Source: Actinomycetospora sp.
GTDB lineage: Bacteria > Actinomycetota > Actinomycetes > Mycobacteriales > Pseudonocardiaceae
Reading direction: 5' to 3'
Assembly (NCBI GenBank): GCA_025925615.1
Contig: JAICLN010000050.1
Location: forward strand, 1-14,976
DNA: 14,976 nt
The notes under the pieces are model-generated. The model saw only the letters and a list, made by a program, of their open reading frames with translations, was not told the origin of the DNA and did no database searches. Below are positions 1-6,406 of the stretch, piece after piece; positions within the stretch are counted from its first letter, which is position 1, and every line of letters starts with the position of its first letter. Both the position numbers and the translations under genes were made by a program.

Positions 1-1303
1 AACGCCGCACCTCGATGGCGCCGGTCTCCGGCTGCACCTCGACCATCGCCAGGTGCGCGCCGTAGGGGAAGGTGAAGCCGCTCGGCATGAAGTAGCTGGT
101 GGCGTCGAGGCCCGGGTCCAGCCCGCCCGGCCTCCCGGCCTCCCCGACGCCTCGCCCGGCCACCCCGCCCTCACCGACCCCGCCCTCACCGACCCCGCCC
201 GCACCGAGGCCGGAGCCACCACTAGCTCCGGCGGCCGGGCCCGCGGCGCCACCCGCTCCGGGACCGTTCGCCCCGGCACCACCTCCCGTACCGGCCGCTC
301 CCCGGCCGGCTGTCCCCGTCCCGCGTCCGGCACCCGCTCCGGCGCCACCCGCTCCGGGAACCACGCCGCCCGGACCGACCGAGCCGTCCACGCCACCCGC
401 TCCGGGTACTCCGCTCGGACCGACCGAGCCGCCCGCTCCGGGGGCCTCGCCGGTCACGCCACCGGCCCCACCGGCGACCCCCGTGCCGGGCCCACCCGGG
501 CCCCCGGCCCCGCCAGGACCTCCGGAGCCGACCCCACCGGCGCCTCCTCCCGCACCGCCCGCCTGACCGGTCGTCGCTGCACCGCCTGCACGGCCCGGGG
601 CACCCGCCGTCCCCGGGTCTCCCGGTCGTCCCGCACCGCCCGGTCCCCCGGTCGGTCCGGACCCCGACGCTCCGCCACCTGCCGTACCCGACTCGCCCGA
701 GGTCCCCGCGCCCGAACGGCCCGGGCCGCCCGCACCCGCCGTCGTACCCGCCGGGCCGGCGGTGGTCAGGCTGACCTGCGGTGCCCCGCCGGGAGGCGCC
801 GCGAACTGGGGCAGCGCCGAGGACCGCAGGGCGCTGGCGTCCTGGTAGCGCACCATCGCCGTGCGGGCCTCGCGCTCGGCGTCGAGGGAGGCCCGCTCCG
901 CGAGGTCGGCGTCCACCGCGGCCAGGCCACCGGCCTGCTCCCAGGTCATCCGCGTGACGGGAGCGCGCGCCGTCGGCGGGGCCGGCGGCGGGACCGCCGC
1001 CCGCGTGCTCGCCAGCGCCCGGGACTGCTCGTGCGACACCGACCCGACCGCGTCGCTGAACGCCCGCGCCTGGTCCGCCCACGCGCCCATCGGACCGACT
1101 GCGCCCCGGGCCGCGTCCGCCGCGACGCCGCTGCGGGCGGCCGTAATGCCTGCCGTCGCCTGCTCGACGGACCCGGCGACCTGCCGCAGCCGGGACGCCA
1201 GCTGGTTCCACGCGCCGCCCGCGTCGGAGAACCCGGCCCCGCCGCCCTGCAGCTGCGCCCAGATCTCGGCGTGCGACCGCGCCTCCCAGTTCACGTCGAA
1301 CAC
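1..1303 (-). CDS. PPE-like N-terminal domain protein with Gly-rich region, running off the window into a molybdenum-hydroxylase-like segment (partial)
   Basis: The frame is open without a stop from a GTG at 1303 to the window edge (434 codons). A good Shine-Dalgarno, GGGGAGG on the minus strand at 1309-1315, lies 5 nt before the GTG. Residues 1-110 are mostly helical, begin MFDVNWEARSHAEIW and contain spaced Trp/Ala patterns like the PPE fold of type VII-secreted proteins; a second helical, charged segment covers about 118-165. Residues about 180-393 are Gly/Ala/Pro/Thr-rich, with few charged or hydrophobic residues. From residue 395 the composition changes abruptly to sequence resembling CoxL/xanthine dehydrogenase molybdopterin subunits. 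What I see is one open frame; I infer that a secreted PPE-like protein has been joined to an unrelated enzyme fragment by a real fusion or an assembly error. The PPE assignment rests on pattern only, with no PE partner visible. Confidence 0.65.
   Translation of the reverse strand, partial: MFDVNWEARSHAEIWAQLQGGGAGFSDAGGAWNQLASRLRQVAGSVEQATAGITAARSGVAADAARGAVGPMGAWADQARAFSDAVGSVSHEQSRALASTRAAVPPPAPPTARAPVTRMTWEQAGGLAAVDADLAERASLDAEREARTAMVRYQDASALRSSALPQFAAPPGGAPQVSLTTAGPAGTTAGAGGPGRSGAGTSGESGTAGGGASGSGPTGGPGGAGRPGDPGTAGAPGRAGGAATTGQAGGAGGGAGGVGSGGPGGAGGPGGPGTGVAGGAGGVTGEAPGAGGSVGPSGVPGAGGVDGSVGPGGVVPGAGGAGAGAGRGTGTAGRGAAGTGGGAGANGPGAGGAAGPAAGASGGSGLGAGGVGEGGVGEGGVAGRGVGEAGRPGGLDPGLDATSYFMPSGFTFPYGAHLAMVEVQPETGAIEVRR
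2..121 (-). other. Segment resembling the C-terminal half of CoxL/xanthine dehydrogenase molybdopterin-binding subunit
   Basis: Read on the minus strand, these 40 codons give a block beginning LDPGLDATSYFMPSG, then FTFPYGAHLAMVEV and QPETGAIEVRR. Members of the CoxL/xanthine dehydrogenase large-subunit family typically have a PGLEA-x-x-x-F/Y stretch followed by FPFGAH-x-A-VVEVDPETG at this place, shortly before a YVAVDDCG motif that would lie beyond the window. The match covers both the order and the spacing of these elements. It is in frame with the preceding Gly-rich stretch. The enzyme would normally be about 780 residues with its own N-terminal half, which is not here. Confidence 0.6.
163..207. 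repeat. Three tandem 15-bp units in the Gly-rich region
   Basis: The unit CCCCGCCCTCACCGA occurs at 163-177 and 178-192, and once more at 193-207 with a single T-to-G change. On the minus strand it encodes Val-Gly-Glu-Gly-Gly-type repeats. It lies immediately beside the point where the reading frame changes from Gly-rich to molybdenum-hydroxylase-like sequence, so it is a likely place for slippage, recombination or an assembly mis-join. Confidence 0.85.
371..431. repeat. Direct repeat with 45-bp period in the Gly-rich region
   Basis: The 16-mer CGGACCGACCGAGCCG occurs at 371-386 and again at 416-431. Around it, variants of ACCCGCTCCGGG recur near 251, 332, 347 and 398. The encoded minus-strand protein is a loose repetition of Gly-Ser-Val-Gly and Pro-Gly-Ala-Gly-Gly, as in the low-complexity tails of PPE/PGRS-like proteins. 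Confidence 0.75.
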
Positions 1304-1335
1304 GCCGGCCTCCCCTTCTCCGGGCAGGCAAGCAC

Positions 1336-1359
1336 ACCGCCCCGCGCGACGGGGGCGGT
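1336..1359 (-). terminator. Candidate hairpin terminator after ispF
   Basis: Eight-base perfect arms, ACCGCCCC at 1336-1343 and GGGGCGGT at 1352-1359, are separated by an 8-nt loop in the 66-bp gap between the ispF stop and the start of the next minus-strand gene. No T-tract follows, which is common in GC-rich actinobacteria. It may end or attenuate transcription coming from carD-ispD-ispF. Confidence 0.45.
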
Positions 1360-1369
1360 TCGGGAGAAG

Positions 1370-1834
1370 TCAGGCCGGCAGGAGCAGCGCCGTGGCCACC
1401 GCGGCCAGTCCCTCGCCGCGGCCGGTGAGCCCGAGGCCGTCGGAGGTCGTGCCGGAGACCGCGACGGGGCCGCCGAGCGCCCCGGAGAGCACGCGTTGCG
1501 CCTCCTCGCGGCGGGAGCCGATCTTCGGCCGGTTCCCGATCACCTGCACCGCGGCGTTGCCGAGCACCCATCCGTCGTCGGCGACGAGCCGTCGCACCTC
1601 GCCGAGCAGCCGCACCCCCGACGCCCCTGCCCACTCGGGGCGCCCGGTGCCGAACACCGCGCCCACGTCACCGAGCCCGGCCGCGGACAGCACGGCGTCG
1701 CAGAGGGCGTGTGCCGCGACGTCGCCGTCGGAGTGCCCGGCACAGCCCGGCACGCCCTCCCAGAGCAGCCCGGCGACCCAGCACGGCACGCCGTCGGCCA
1801 GCGGGTGCACGTCGGTGCCGACGCCGACCCTCAT
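1370..1834 (-). CDS. ispF: 2-C-methyl-D-erythritol 2,4-cyclodiphosphate synthase
   Basis: IspF converts CDP-methylerythritol 2-phosphate into MEcPP with release of CMP, the fifth step of the MEP isoprenoid pathway in the cytosol. The 154-residue length is normal for this trimeric enzyme. The N-terminal GTDVHPL places the metal ligands at Asp8 and His10, and [15 protein letters not shown] supplies the third at His42. The FG-x(3)-P-x-W-x-G segment at 61-70 replaces the enterobacterial FPDTD form, as in actinobacteria, and [14 protein letters not shown] at 129-142 is the C-terminal signature. Its ATG overlaps the ispD stop in an ATGA arrangement at 1831-1834, so the two are translationally coupled. 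M. tuberculosis has the same ispF-ispD-carD order (Rv3581c-Rv3583c). Confidence 0.97.
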   Translation of the reverse strand: MRVGVGTDVHPLADGVPCWVAGLLWEGVPGCAGHSDGDVAAHALCDAVLSAAGLGDVGAVFGTGRPEWAGASGVRLLGEVRRLVADDGWVLGNAAVQVIGNRPKIGSRREEAQRVLSGALGGPVAVSGTTSDGLGLTGRGEGLAAVATALLLPA

Positions 1835-2586
1835 CGGCGGACCTCCGCGCCATGTGGGGATGAACGCTCCCTGACGTCAGGTGCCAGCGGAGGACCATCG
1901 CTGACGTCGCCGGCCGTCAGGAGGGCCTCGGCCATCGCGAGGTCGAGCGGCGTCGTGATCTTGAACGCACGGGGATCACCCGGCACGGTGACGACCTCGC
2001 CGCCGAGGGCCTCGACGAGCCCGGCGTCGTCGGTGGCGCGGGACGCCGTCGGGGAGCCGGCCGCCGCCTCGTGGGCGCGGCGCAGGACGTCGGGCGCGAA
2101 GCCCTGGGGCGTCTGGACGGCGAGCAGGCCGGTCCGGTCGACGGGCCCGACGAGGCGACCCGCGGGGTCGACCCGACGGACGGTGTCGGCGACGGGCAGC
2201 GCCGGGACGACGGCGCCGTGCCCGTCGCGCACGGCGGCGACCACGGCGCGGGTCACGTCAGCGGGACAGAGGCACCGCGCGGCGTCGTGCACGAGCACGA
2301 CGTCGGCGTCGCCGATCGCTGCCAGTCCGAGTGCGACGGACGCGACACGGTCCGCCCCGCCGGCCACGGTCCGGGCGGGCGCGGGCAGGACCGAGCGCAT
2401 CTCGTCGAGGTGGTCCGCGGGGGCGACGACGACGACGTCGTCGACCCCGGCGGACACCAGACCCGCCACGGCCCGGACGACCATGGGGTCGCCCGCGACC
2501 GTGACCAGGGCCTTGGGGCGCCCGGCACCGAGCCGTTCACCGGACCCGGCCGCGGGCACGATCGCGACCACGTGCCGCGTGGACAC
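1831..2586 (-). CDS. ispD: 2-C-methyl-D-erythritol 4-phosphate cytidylyltransferase
   Basis: IspD transfers CMP from CTP to MEP in the non-mevalonate isoprenoid pathway. The 251-residue protein starts at a GTG at 2586, 13 nt after the carD stop. The nucleotide-binding loop [15 protein letters not shown] lies at 11-25 with Lys25. VHDAAR at 99-104 carries the metal-binding Asp, [10 protein letters not shown] lies at 127-136, VDRTGL at 149-154 holds the substrate-binding Arg151, QTPQGF is at 158-163, TDDAG at 185-189 and FKITTPLDL at 208-216. The position usually held by Pro after VHDAAR is Cys105. About 25 extra residues rich in Asp, Pro and Ser follow the conserved end. The start has no clear Shine-Dalgarno, so coupling to carD translation is likely. 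Confidence 0.96.
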   Translation of the reverse strand: MSTRHVVAIVPAAGSGERLGAGRPKALVTVAGDPMVVRAVAGLVSAGVDDVVVVAPADHLDEMRSVLPAPARTVAGGADRVASVALGLAAIGDADVVLVHDAARCLCPADVTRAVVAAVRDGHGAVVPALPVADTVRRVDPAGRLVGPVDRTGLLAVQTPQGFAPDVLRRAHEAAAGSPTASRATDDAGLVEALGGEVVTVPGDPRAFKITTPLDLAMAEALLTAGDVSDGPPLAPDVRERSSPHGAEVRR

Positions 2587-2599
2587 CGTGGGCGCTGGA

Positions 2600-3082
2600 T
2601 CAGGAAGCGAGCACCTGGTCGAGGAGCGACTCGGCCGCCACCTCGTCGGTGCCCTCGGCGAGCGCGAGCTCGCTCACGAGAATCTGTCGCGCCTTCGCCA
2701 GCATGCGCTTCTCACCGGCGGACAGCCCTCGGTCCTTCTCACGGCGCCAGAGGTCGCGCACGACCTCGGCCACCTTGTTCACGTCACCCGACGCGAGCTT
2801 CTCCAGGTTCGCCTTGTACCGGCGCGACCAGTTGGTCGGCTCTTCCGTGTGCGGGGCGCGAAGCACCTCGAACACCCGGTCCAGGCCTTCCTGGCCGACC
2901 ACGTCGCGAACACCGACGATCTCTGCGTTGTCCGCAGGGACCCGGACCGTGAGGTCGCCCTGGGCAACCTTGAGGACGAGGTACTTCTTCTCCTCGCCCT
3001 TGATCGTCCGGGTCTCGATCGCCTCGATGAGAGCGGCACCGTGGTGCGGGTAGACGACGGTCTCGCCGACCTTGAAAACCAT
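2600..3082 (-). CDS. carD: CarD, RNA polymerase-binding transcription regulator
   Basis: CarD binds the beta subunit lobe of RNA polymerase and stabilises the open promoter complex. The 160-residue length matches mycobacterial CarD (162). The N-terminal Tudor-like interaction domain (about 1-53) begins [17 protein letters not shown] and keeps Arg25 and Arg47, residues that contact polymerase in the M. tuberculosis protein. The helical DNA-binding domain contains Trp85 within [11 protein letters not shown], the wedge residue that inserts at the upstream edge of the bubble, and ends in the conserved [20 protein letters not shown] block. It is the first gene of carD-ispD-ispF, so isoprenoid synthesis is probably co-transcribed with it. 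The family is usually essential in actinobacteria. Confidence 0.98.
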   Translation of the reverse strand: MVFKVGETVVYPHHGAALIEAIETRTIKGEEKKYLVLKVAQGDLTVRVPADNAEIVGVRDVVGQEGLDRVFEVLRAPHTEEPTNWSRRYKANLEKLASGDVNKVAEVVRDLWRREKDRGLSAGEKRMLAKARQILVSELALAEGTDEVAAESLLDQVLAS

Positions 3083-3110
3083 GTGTCCCCTAGCCCCTTT
3101 CGCTTCTCCC

Positions 3111-3116
3111 AGGTTA
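3111..3116 (-). promoter_or_regulatory. Candidate -10 element for carD
   Basis: On the minus strand, TAACCT fits the actinobacterial TANNNT -10 pattern and lies about 28 nt upstream of the carD ATG. That would leave a 5' leader of roughly 20-25 nt containing a purine-rich AAAGGGG stretch. No convincing -35 was found at 16-18 nt. Confidence 0.3.
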
Positions 3117-3314
3117 ACACGTCCGCGACACGAGCACGGAGGGGGATGGAACCGTCTTCGCAGGTCAGGGGGTTGACAAGTGAGTCGCCGCCGTGCTCCC
3201 CGAGGTCGGGAGGGCTGTCCGGTACCGCCGGACCGGGCCTGTGACCGGCGCAGTGCGCCACCCGGACGGACGCCGGCGCCCGGCAGCGAGCACGCCGCGC
3301 GGGCGCGCGGGGGC

Positions 3315-3320
3315 TAAGGT
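3315..3320 (+). promoter_or_regulatory. Candidate -10 element for the lpqE-like gene
   Basis: TAAGGT fits TANNNT and is the only good match close upstream of the lipoprotein gene. It would give a leader of about 35 nt that includes the AGGAGG at 3347-3352. The rest of the 3083-3361 gap holds no gene that I can support. Confidence 0.35.
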
Positions 3321-3346
3321 GTCGCCGACCTGCCCGGCCCCGCCCC

Positions 3347-3352
3347 AGGAGG
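3347..3352 (+). promoter_or_regulatory. Ribosome binding site of the lpqE-like gene
   Basis: A full AGGAGG lies 9 nt before the ATG at 3362. It fixes that start and contrasts with the neighbouring radA and mhuD-like genes, which have no Shine-Dalgarno. Confidence 0.75.
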
Positions 3353-3361
3353 ACCCGCGCC

Positions 3362-3913
3362 ATGACCCGCCGCCCGACGGGACGTCCGCGACGCACCGCA
3401 CTGCTCGCCGCGACCCTGCTCGGCGCCGCCGCCCTCGTCCTCTCCGGCTGCAGCGCCGGCGCGGTGACCCAGACCGACACGACGGTGTCGTCCGTCGTCG
3501 GTTCCGAGGGCCAGGTCGGCCAGATCCTGCTCCGCAACATCACGATGGACCCGGGCTCCGCGGTCGTGGTGCCGGCCGGCGCGACGATCACCCTCGCCGG
3601 GACGCTCGTGAACCAGGGCCTCGGCGAGGACCAGCTGGTCTCGGTGACCAGCCCCTACGCCTCGCAGGTCCGCAGCGAGGGCGCCACCACGATCCCGGGC
3701 AACGACGCCACGCAGATGGTCGGCTCGCAGCCCGGCCCGGTGGGCCCGCCGTCGCCGACCAAGCCGAACGGCACCGTGCGCATCACGCTCGCGGGCGTCA
3801 CGCAGGTCCTCCACGCCGGCCCGACGTACCCGGTGACCTTCACCTTCGCCAAGGCCGGCTCGATCACGCTGCCCGTGAACCTGCAGACGACGAGCCCGGT
3901 GCCCGCCTCGTAG
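3362..3913 (+). CDS. lpqE: LpqE-like lipoprotein
   Basis: This 183-residue protein is predicted to be exported and lipid-anchored. A twin-Arg/Lys-rich n-region (TRRPTGRPRRT) is followed by a hydrophobic core at 13-27 and the lipobox LSGC, with Cys30 as the lipidated residue. The mature part is beta-rich, with a segment DQLVSVTSPYASQV at about 85-98 and a C-terminal YPVTFTFAKAGSITLPV strand pair. The pattern recalls the PCu(A)C/DUF461 cupredoxin-like fold, but the His/Met copper ligands of true copper chaperones are not visible. In M. tuberculosis, lpqE (Rv3584) also lies between carD and radA and has nearly the same length; I named the gene on that synteny. Its molecular role is unknown. Confidence 0.8.
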   Translation: MTRRPTGRPRRTALLAATLLGAAALVLSGCSAGAVTQTDTTVSSVVGSEGQVGQILLRNITMDPGSAVVVPAGATITLAGTLVNQGLGEDQLVSVTSPYASQVRSEGATTIPGNDATQMVGSQPGPVGPPSPTKPNGTVRITLAGVTQVLHAGPTYPVTFTFAKAGSITLPVNLQTTSPVPAS

Positions 3914-3930
3914 GTGCGCTCCGCGCTCGT

Positions 3931-3944
3931 GTGGCGGAGGCCAC
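3931..3944 (+). terminator. Small hairpin between the lpqE-like gene and radA
   Basis: GTGGC at 3931-3935 and GCCAC at 3940-3944 form a 5-bp stem with a 4-nt loop, 17 nt after the lipoprotein stop. It is short and has no T-tract, so it is at most a weak terminator. A separate radA promoter signal lies just downstream. Confidence 0.25.
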
Positions 3945-3967
3945 CTCGGGCTGTCGGGGGGTCCGCC

Positions 3968-3973
3968 TAGGGT
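3968..3973 (+). promoter_or_regulatory. Leaderless-type -10 element of radA
   Basis: TAGGGT matches TANNNT and ends exactly 7 nt before the GTG start at 3981, with no Shine-Dalgarno in between. This spacing places the transcription start at or next to the first base of the start codon. A clear -35 hexamer was not found. Confidence 0.6.
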
Positions 3974-3980
3974 CCGGCCC

Positions 3981-5393
3981 GTGACCACGAAGGGGACGTC
4001 GAAGGCGCGGGGTGGCCGATCCTTCGAGTGCACGGCGTGCGGGCAGCCGGCCGCGAAGTGGGTCGGGCGCTGCCCCGGGTGCGGCGGCTGGGGCACCGTC
4101 GAGGAGGGCCTGCCGCCGGCGACGACGCTCGGCGTGCCCGGCGCGGCGCCGCGGGCCGTGGCCAGGCCGGCGAGCCCGGTCCGCGCGATCGGCGAGGTCG
4201 GGCTGGAGACCGTGGTGTCGCGCCCGACCGGGGTCGGCGAGCTCGACCGCGTGCTCGGCGGCGGGCTGGTCCCCGGCGCGGTGATCCTCCTCGCGGGGGA
4301 GCCCGGGGTGGGCAAGTCGACCCTGCTGCTGGAGGTCGCCGCGCAGCGGGCCCGCCGTGGCGGCACGGTCCTCTACGTCACCGGCGAGGAGTCCGCGGGC
4401 CAGGTGCGGCTGCGGGCCGAGCGGACCGACGCCGTCGTCCCGCACCTGTTCTTGTCCGCGACCGCGGACCTCGAGGAGGTCGCCGCCCACGTCGAGGCGG
4501 TCGACCCGGGCCTGCTGGTGGTCGACTCGGTGCAGACCGTCGGGTCGGCCGACGTCGAGGGCACGCCCGGCGGGGTGTCGCAGGTCCGGGCCGTGACGAG
4601 TGCGCTGGTGGCGCTGGCCAAGCAGCGCGACCTGCCCGTCGTGCTCATCGGGCACGTCACGAAGGACGGTGCCGTGGCCGGCCCGCGGACGCTGGAGCAC
4701 CTGGTCGACGTCGTGCTCTCGTTCGAGGGCGACCGGCACTCCACGCTGCGGATGGTGCGCGGGCTGAAGAACCGCTTCGGCCCGGCCGACGAGGTCGGCT
4801 GCTTCGAGATGTTCGACGGCGGGATCCACGAGGTCACCGACCCGTCGGGGCTCTTCGTCGGCACGATGACGGGGACCGTGCCCGGTCAGGCGGTCACGGT
4901 CGCGATGGAGGGCAAGCGGCCGCTGATGGCCGAGGTGCAGGGCCTGGTCTCCAGGGTCGGCTCCGAGGCGCCCGCCCGTCGCACCGTGTCCGACCTCGAC
5001 GCCAACCGCGTGCTGAAGATCCTCGCGGTGCTGCAGCAGCGGTGCCAGGGGTTCACCTTCGCCCAGCAGGACGTGTTCGCCGCCACCGTGGGCGGGATGA
5101 AGCTGCGCGAGCCCGCGGCCGACCTGGCGGTCGCGCTGGCCATCGCGTCCTCGTACCGCGGGGCGCCGCTGCCCTACGGCGTGGTCGTGCTCGGTGAGGT
5201 CGGGCTGACCGGTGAGGTCCGGCGCGTGCCGGCGACGGACCGCCGCCTCGCCGAGGCCGCCCGGCTCGGCGTCCCCCGGGCGATCGTGCCGTTCGGCCCG
5301 GGCATCACCGCGCCGAAGGGCCTCGAGCTGGTGCAGGTGGACGACCTCCGCGGCGCGCTGGCCGCCGTCGACCTGGCGGGGAAGGAGCGCTAG
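3981..5393 (+). CDS. radA: DNA repair protein RadA (Sms)
   Basis: RadA is a RecA-like, DnaB-type hexameric helicase that extends recombination intermediates during repair. The 470 residues hold all expected parts. A four-Cys zinc finger uses Cys17, Cys20, Cys31 and Cys34. The ATPase core has a Walker A, GEPGVGKST, with Lys112, and the RadA-specific KNRFG motif lies at 263-267. The C-terminal third is a Lon-protease-like domain (DVFAATVGGMKL through the VPATDRRLAEAARLG segment) used for oligomerisation, not proteolysis. The GTG start is supported by the zinc finger and a leaderless -10. In many actinobacteria, including M. tuberculosis, disA follows radA directly; here its place is taken by a convergent gene whose stop codon interlocks with that of radA in CTAG. 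Confidence 0.98.
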   Translation: MTTKGTSKARGGRSFECTACGQPAAKWVGRCPGCGGWGTVEEGLPPATTLGVPGAAPRAVARPASPVRAIGEVGLETVVSRPTGVGELDRVLGGGLVPGAVILLAGEPGVGKSTLLLEVAAQRARRGGTVLYVTGEESAGQVRLRAERTDAVVPHLFLSATADLEEVAAHVEAVDPGLLVVDSVQTVGSADVEGTPGGVSQVRAVTSALVALAKQRDLPVVLIGHVTKDGAVAGPRTLEHLVDVVLSFEGDRHSTLRMVRGLKNRFGPADEVGCFEMFDGGIHEVTDPSGLFVGTMTGTVPGQAVTVAMEGKRPLMAEVQGLVSRVGSEAPARRTVSDLDANRVLKILAVLQQRCQGFTFAQQDVFAATVGGMKLREPAADLAVALAIASSYRGAPLPYGVVVLGEVGLTGEVRRVPATDRRLAEAARLGVPRAIVPFGPGITAPKGLELVQVDDLRGALAAVDLAGKER

Positions 5394-6295
5394 CCGAGGG
5401 TGAACTTCGCGGGGTCGCTGATCGTGCCGTCGAGGCGGGTCAGCAGCTGGTAGTCCCCGGGCGGGACGACGGTGCGGGTCCCGGAGCAGCCCGGCGTCGA
5501 CGTGCGGCCCGCCCAGCGGACGGTGAACACCGCGTCCTGCCCGGGGGCGAGGGTCCGGACGTCCTGGGTGTGCGCGGGCGAGCAGTCGTTGCTGCCCCAG
5601 AGCCCGTCCCCGGGCTTGCGCACCACGGCCATCGCCTGCCGGGCCGCGTCGAGATCGCGGGTGCAGGGCGCGGAGCCGGTGTTGGTGACCACGAGGCTGA
5701 ACACCGGGTGCTCGCCCGCCCCGTAGCGCGGCTTGTCGGTGCGCGCGGTGATCCGGAGGTCCCCGTCGCCGCAGGGCGCGGGGGCCGGGGCGGGCGGGGG
5801 TGCCGCGGGAGCGCTCGTCGGGCCCGGCGGCGGGGAGGGTGACGGCGGGGCCGGCGAGGACGGGGCGCCGCCGGCCTGCTGACCCCCCGGCGCCGAGTCG
5901 GCGCCGGGCAGGGCGGCGTCCCCGGGCAGGGCGTCCGCGCCGGGGAGAGCGGCGGTCCCGGTCTGGGGCCGGGTGCCGGGCAGGGCGTTCGCGCCGAGGA
6001 GCGCCGCGTCACCGGGCGCCCGCAGCGTCGCGCCCAGAGGGCCCGAGGCGAGCCCCCGGGCGTCGGACGTCGCGGACTTCGGCAGCGCCCCGAGCGAGGC
6101 CACCGGTGAGGGCGGCCCGGTGGTCGGGGCCGGAGTGGGCGCGGCGGCCGCCGGCACGTCGGACCCGCCGTCGGCGGAGACCCCGGCCGCGACCGCCCAG
6201 ACCAGCAGGGCGAGGGCCAGGACGGCAGCCGCGACGGCGAGGGCCCGCCGTCGCCAGTACACCGACGGCGGGAGCGGTCCCACCGGCTCCAACAT
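5390..6295 (-). CDS. Rv3587c-like single-pass membrane protein with extracytoplasmic Ig-like domain
   Basis: The N-terminus contains VGPLPPSVYWRRR followed by one hydrophobic segment (about 14-36). The rest should be outside the cell: a Pro/Ala/Gly-rich linker to about residue 170, then a beta-rich domain of about 125 residues. The domain has Cys in APCGD, PCTRD, NDCSP and PGCSG, so two disulfides are plausible. Its Y-x-x-GE-x-P-x-F-x-L-x-VTNTG and LAPGQ-x(6)-W patterns resemble BsuPI-type Ig-like domains. The linker repeats LPGADALPGDAALPGAD-like units. M. tuberculosis Rv3587c occupies the same place near radA and mutY. I choose the ATG at 6295, because a TACCGT hexamer ends 7 nt upstream; a GTG at 6304 would add three residues. 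The function is unknown. Confidence 0.8.
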   Translation of the reverse strand: MLEPVGPLPPSVYWRRRALAVAAAVLALALLVWAVAAGVSADGGSDVPAAAAPTPAPTTGPPSPVASLGALPKSATSDARGLASGPLGATLRAPGDAALLGANALPGTRPQTGTAALPGADALPGDAALPGADSAPGGQQAGGAPSSPAPPSPSPPPGPTSAPAAPPPAPAPAPCGDGDLRITARTDKPRYGAGEHPVFSLVVTNTGSAPCTRDLDAARQAMAVVRKPGDGLWGSNDCSPAHTQDVRTLAPGQDAVFTVRWAGRTSTPGCSGTRTVVPPGDYQLLTRLDGTISDPAKFTLG

Positions 6296-6302
6296 GTCAC
6301 GC

Positions 6303-6308
6303 ACGGTA
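6303..6308 (-). promoter_or_regulatory. Leaderless-type -10 element of the Rv3587c-like gene
   Basis: On the minus strand TACCGT ends 7 nt before the ATG at 6295, and no Shine-Dalgarno separates them. If used, it excludes the alternative GTG at 6304, which overlaps the hexamer. Confidence 0.5.
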
Positions 6309-6406
6309 GGAGCACCGTCGCGCGCAGCGATCCATCCGCGCCGGGGTGCCCGGGGAACTCACCCGAGCGGGGAACCCCCACGAGAGGCGGGGCAGGATCG
6401 GGACCG

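Noticed and set aside
99..566. A Pro-rich plus-strand frame that looks like a cell-wall Pro-rich protein
   Set aside because: It is the exact complement of the Gly-rich coding repeats on the minus strand; Pro codons are the complement of Gly codons. It has no signal peptide or Shine-Dalgarno.
222..1634. A 470-codon minus-strand frame overlapping the PPE-like gene and ispF
   Set aside because: It is Arg/Gly-rich, in a different frame from both recognisable genes, and starts inside ispF. The PPE-like frame has the better start, Shine-Dalgarno and composition.
1870..1920. Two palindromes (CCTGACGTCAGG and CTGACG-N8-CGTCAG) resembling operators
   Set aside because: They lie inside the ispD coding region near its 3' end, differ from the CTGACA-N5-TGTCAG sites, and have no adjacent start codon that makes sense apart from coupled ispF.
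3173..3178. A perfect TTGACA hexamer as a -35 box
   Set aside because: No TANNNT lies 16-19 nt downstream on plus, and on minus the facing TTGTCA also lacks a -10 at proper spacing.
53..3244. A very long plus-strand open frame (over 1,000 codons)
   Set aside because: It runs antisense through the PPE-like gene, ispF, ispD and carD, is full of Arg/Pro/Gly-rich low-complexity sequence and matches no family. It is an artefact of GC-rich codon use.
5889..6010. Repeats in the Rv3587c-like gene as a mobile or CRISPR-like array
   Set aside because: They are degenerate codon repeats for LPGAD-type linker units, without spacers or constant repeat length.
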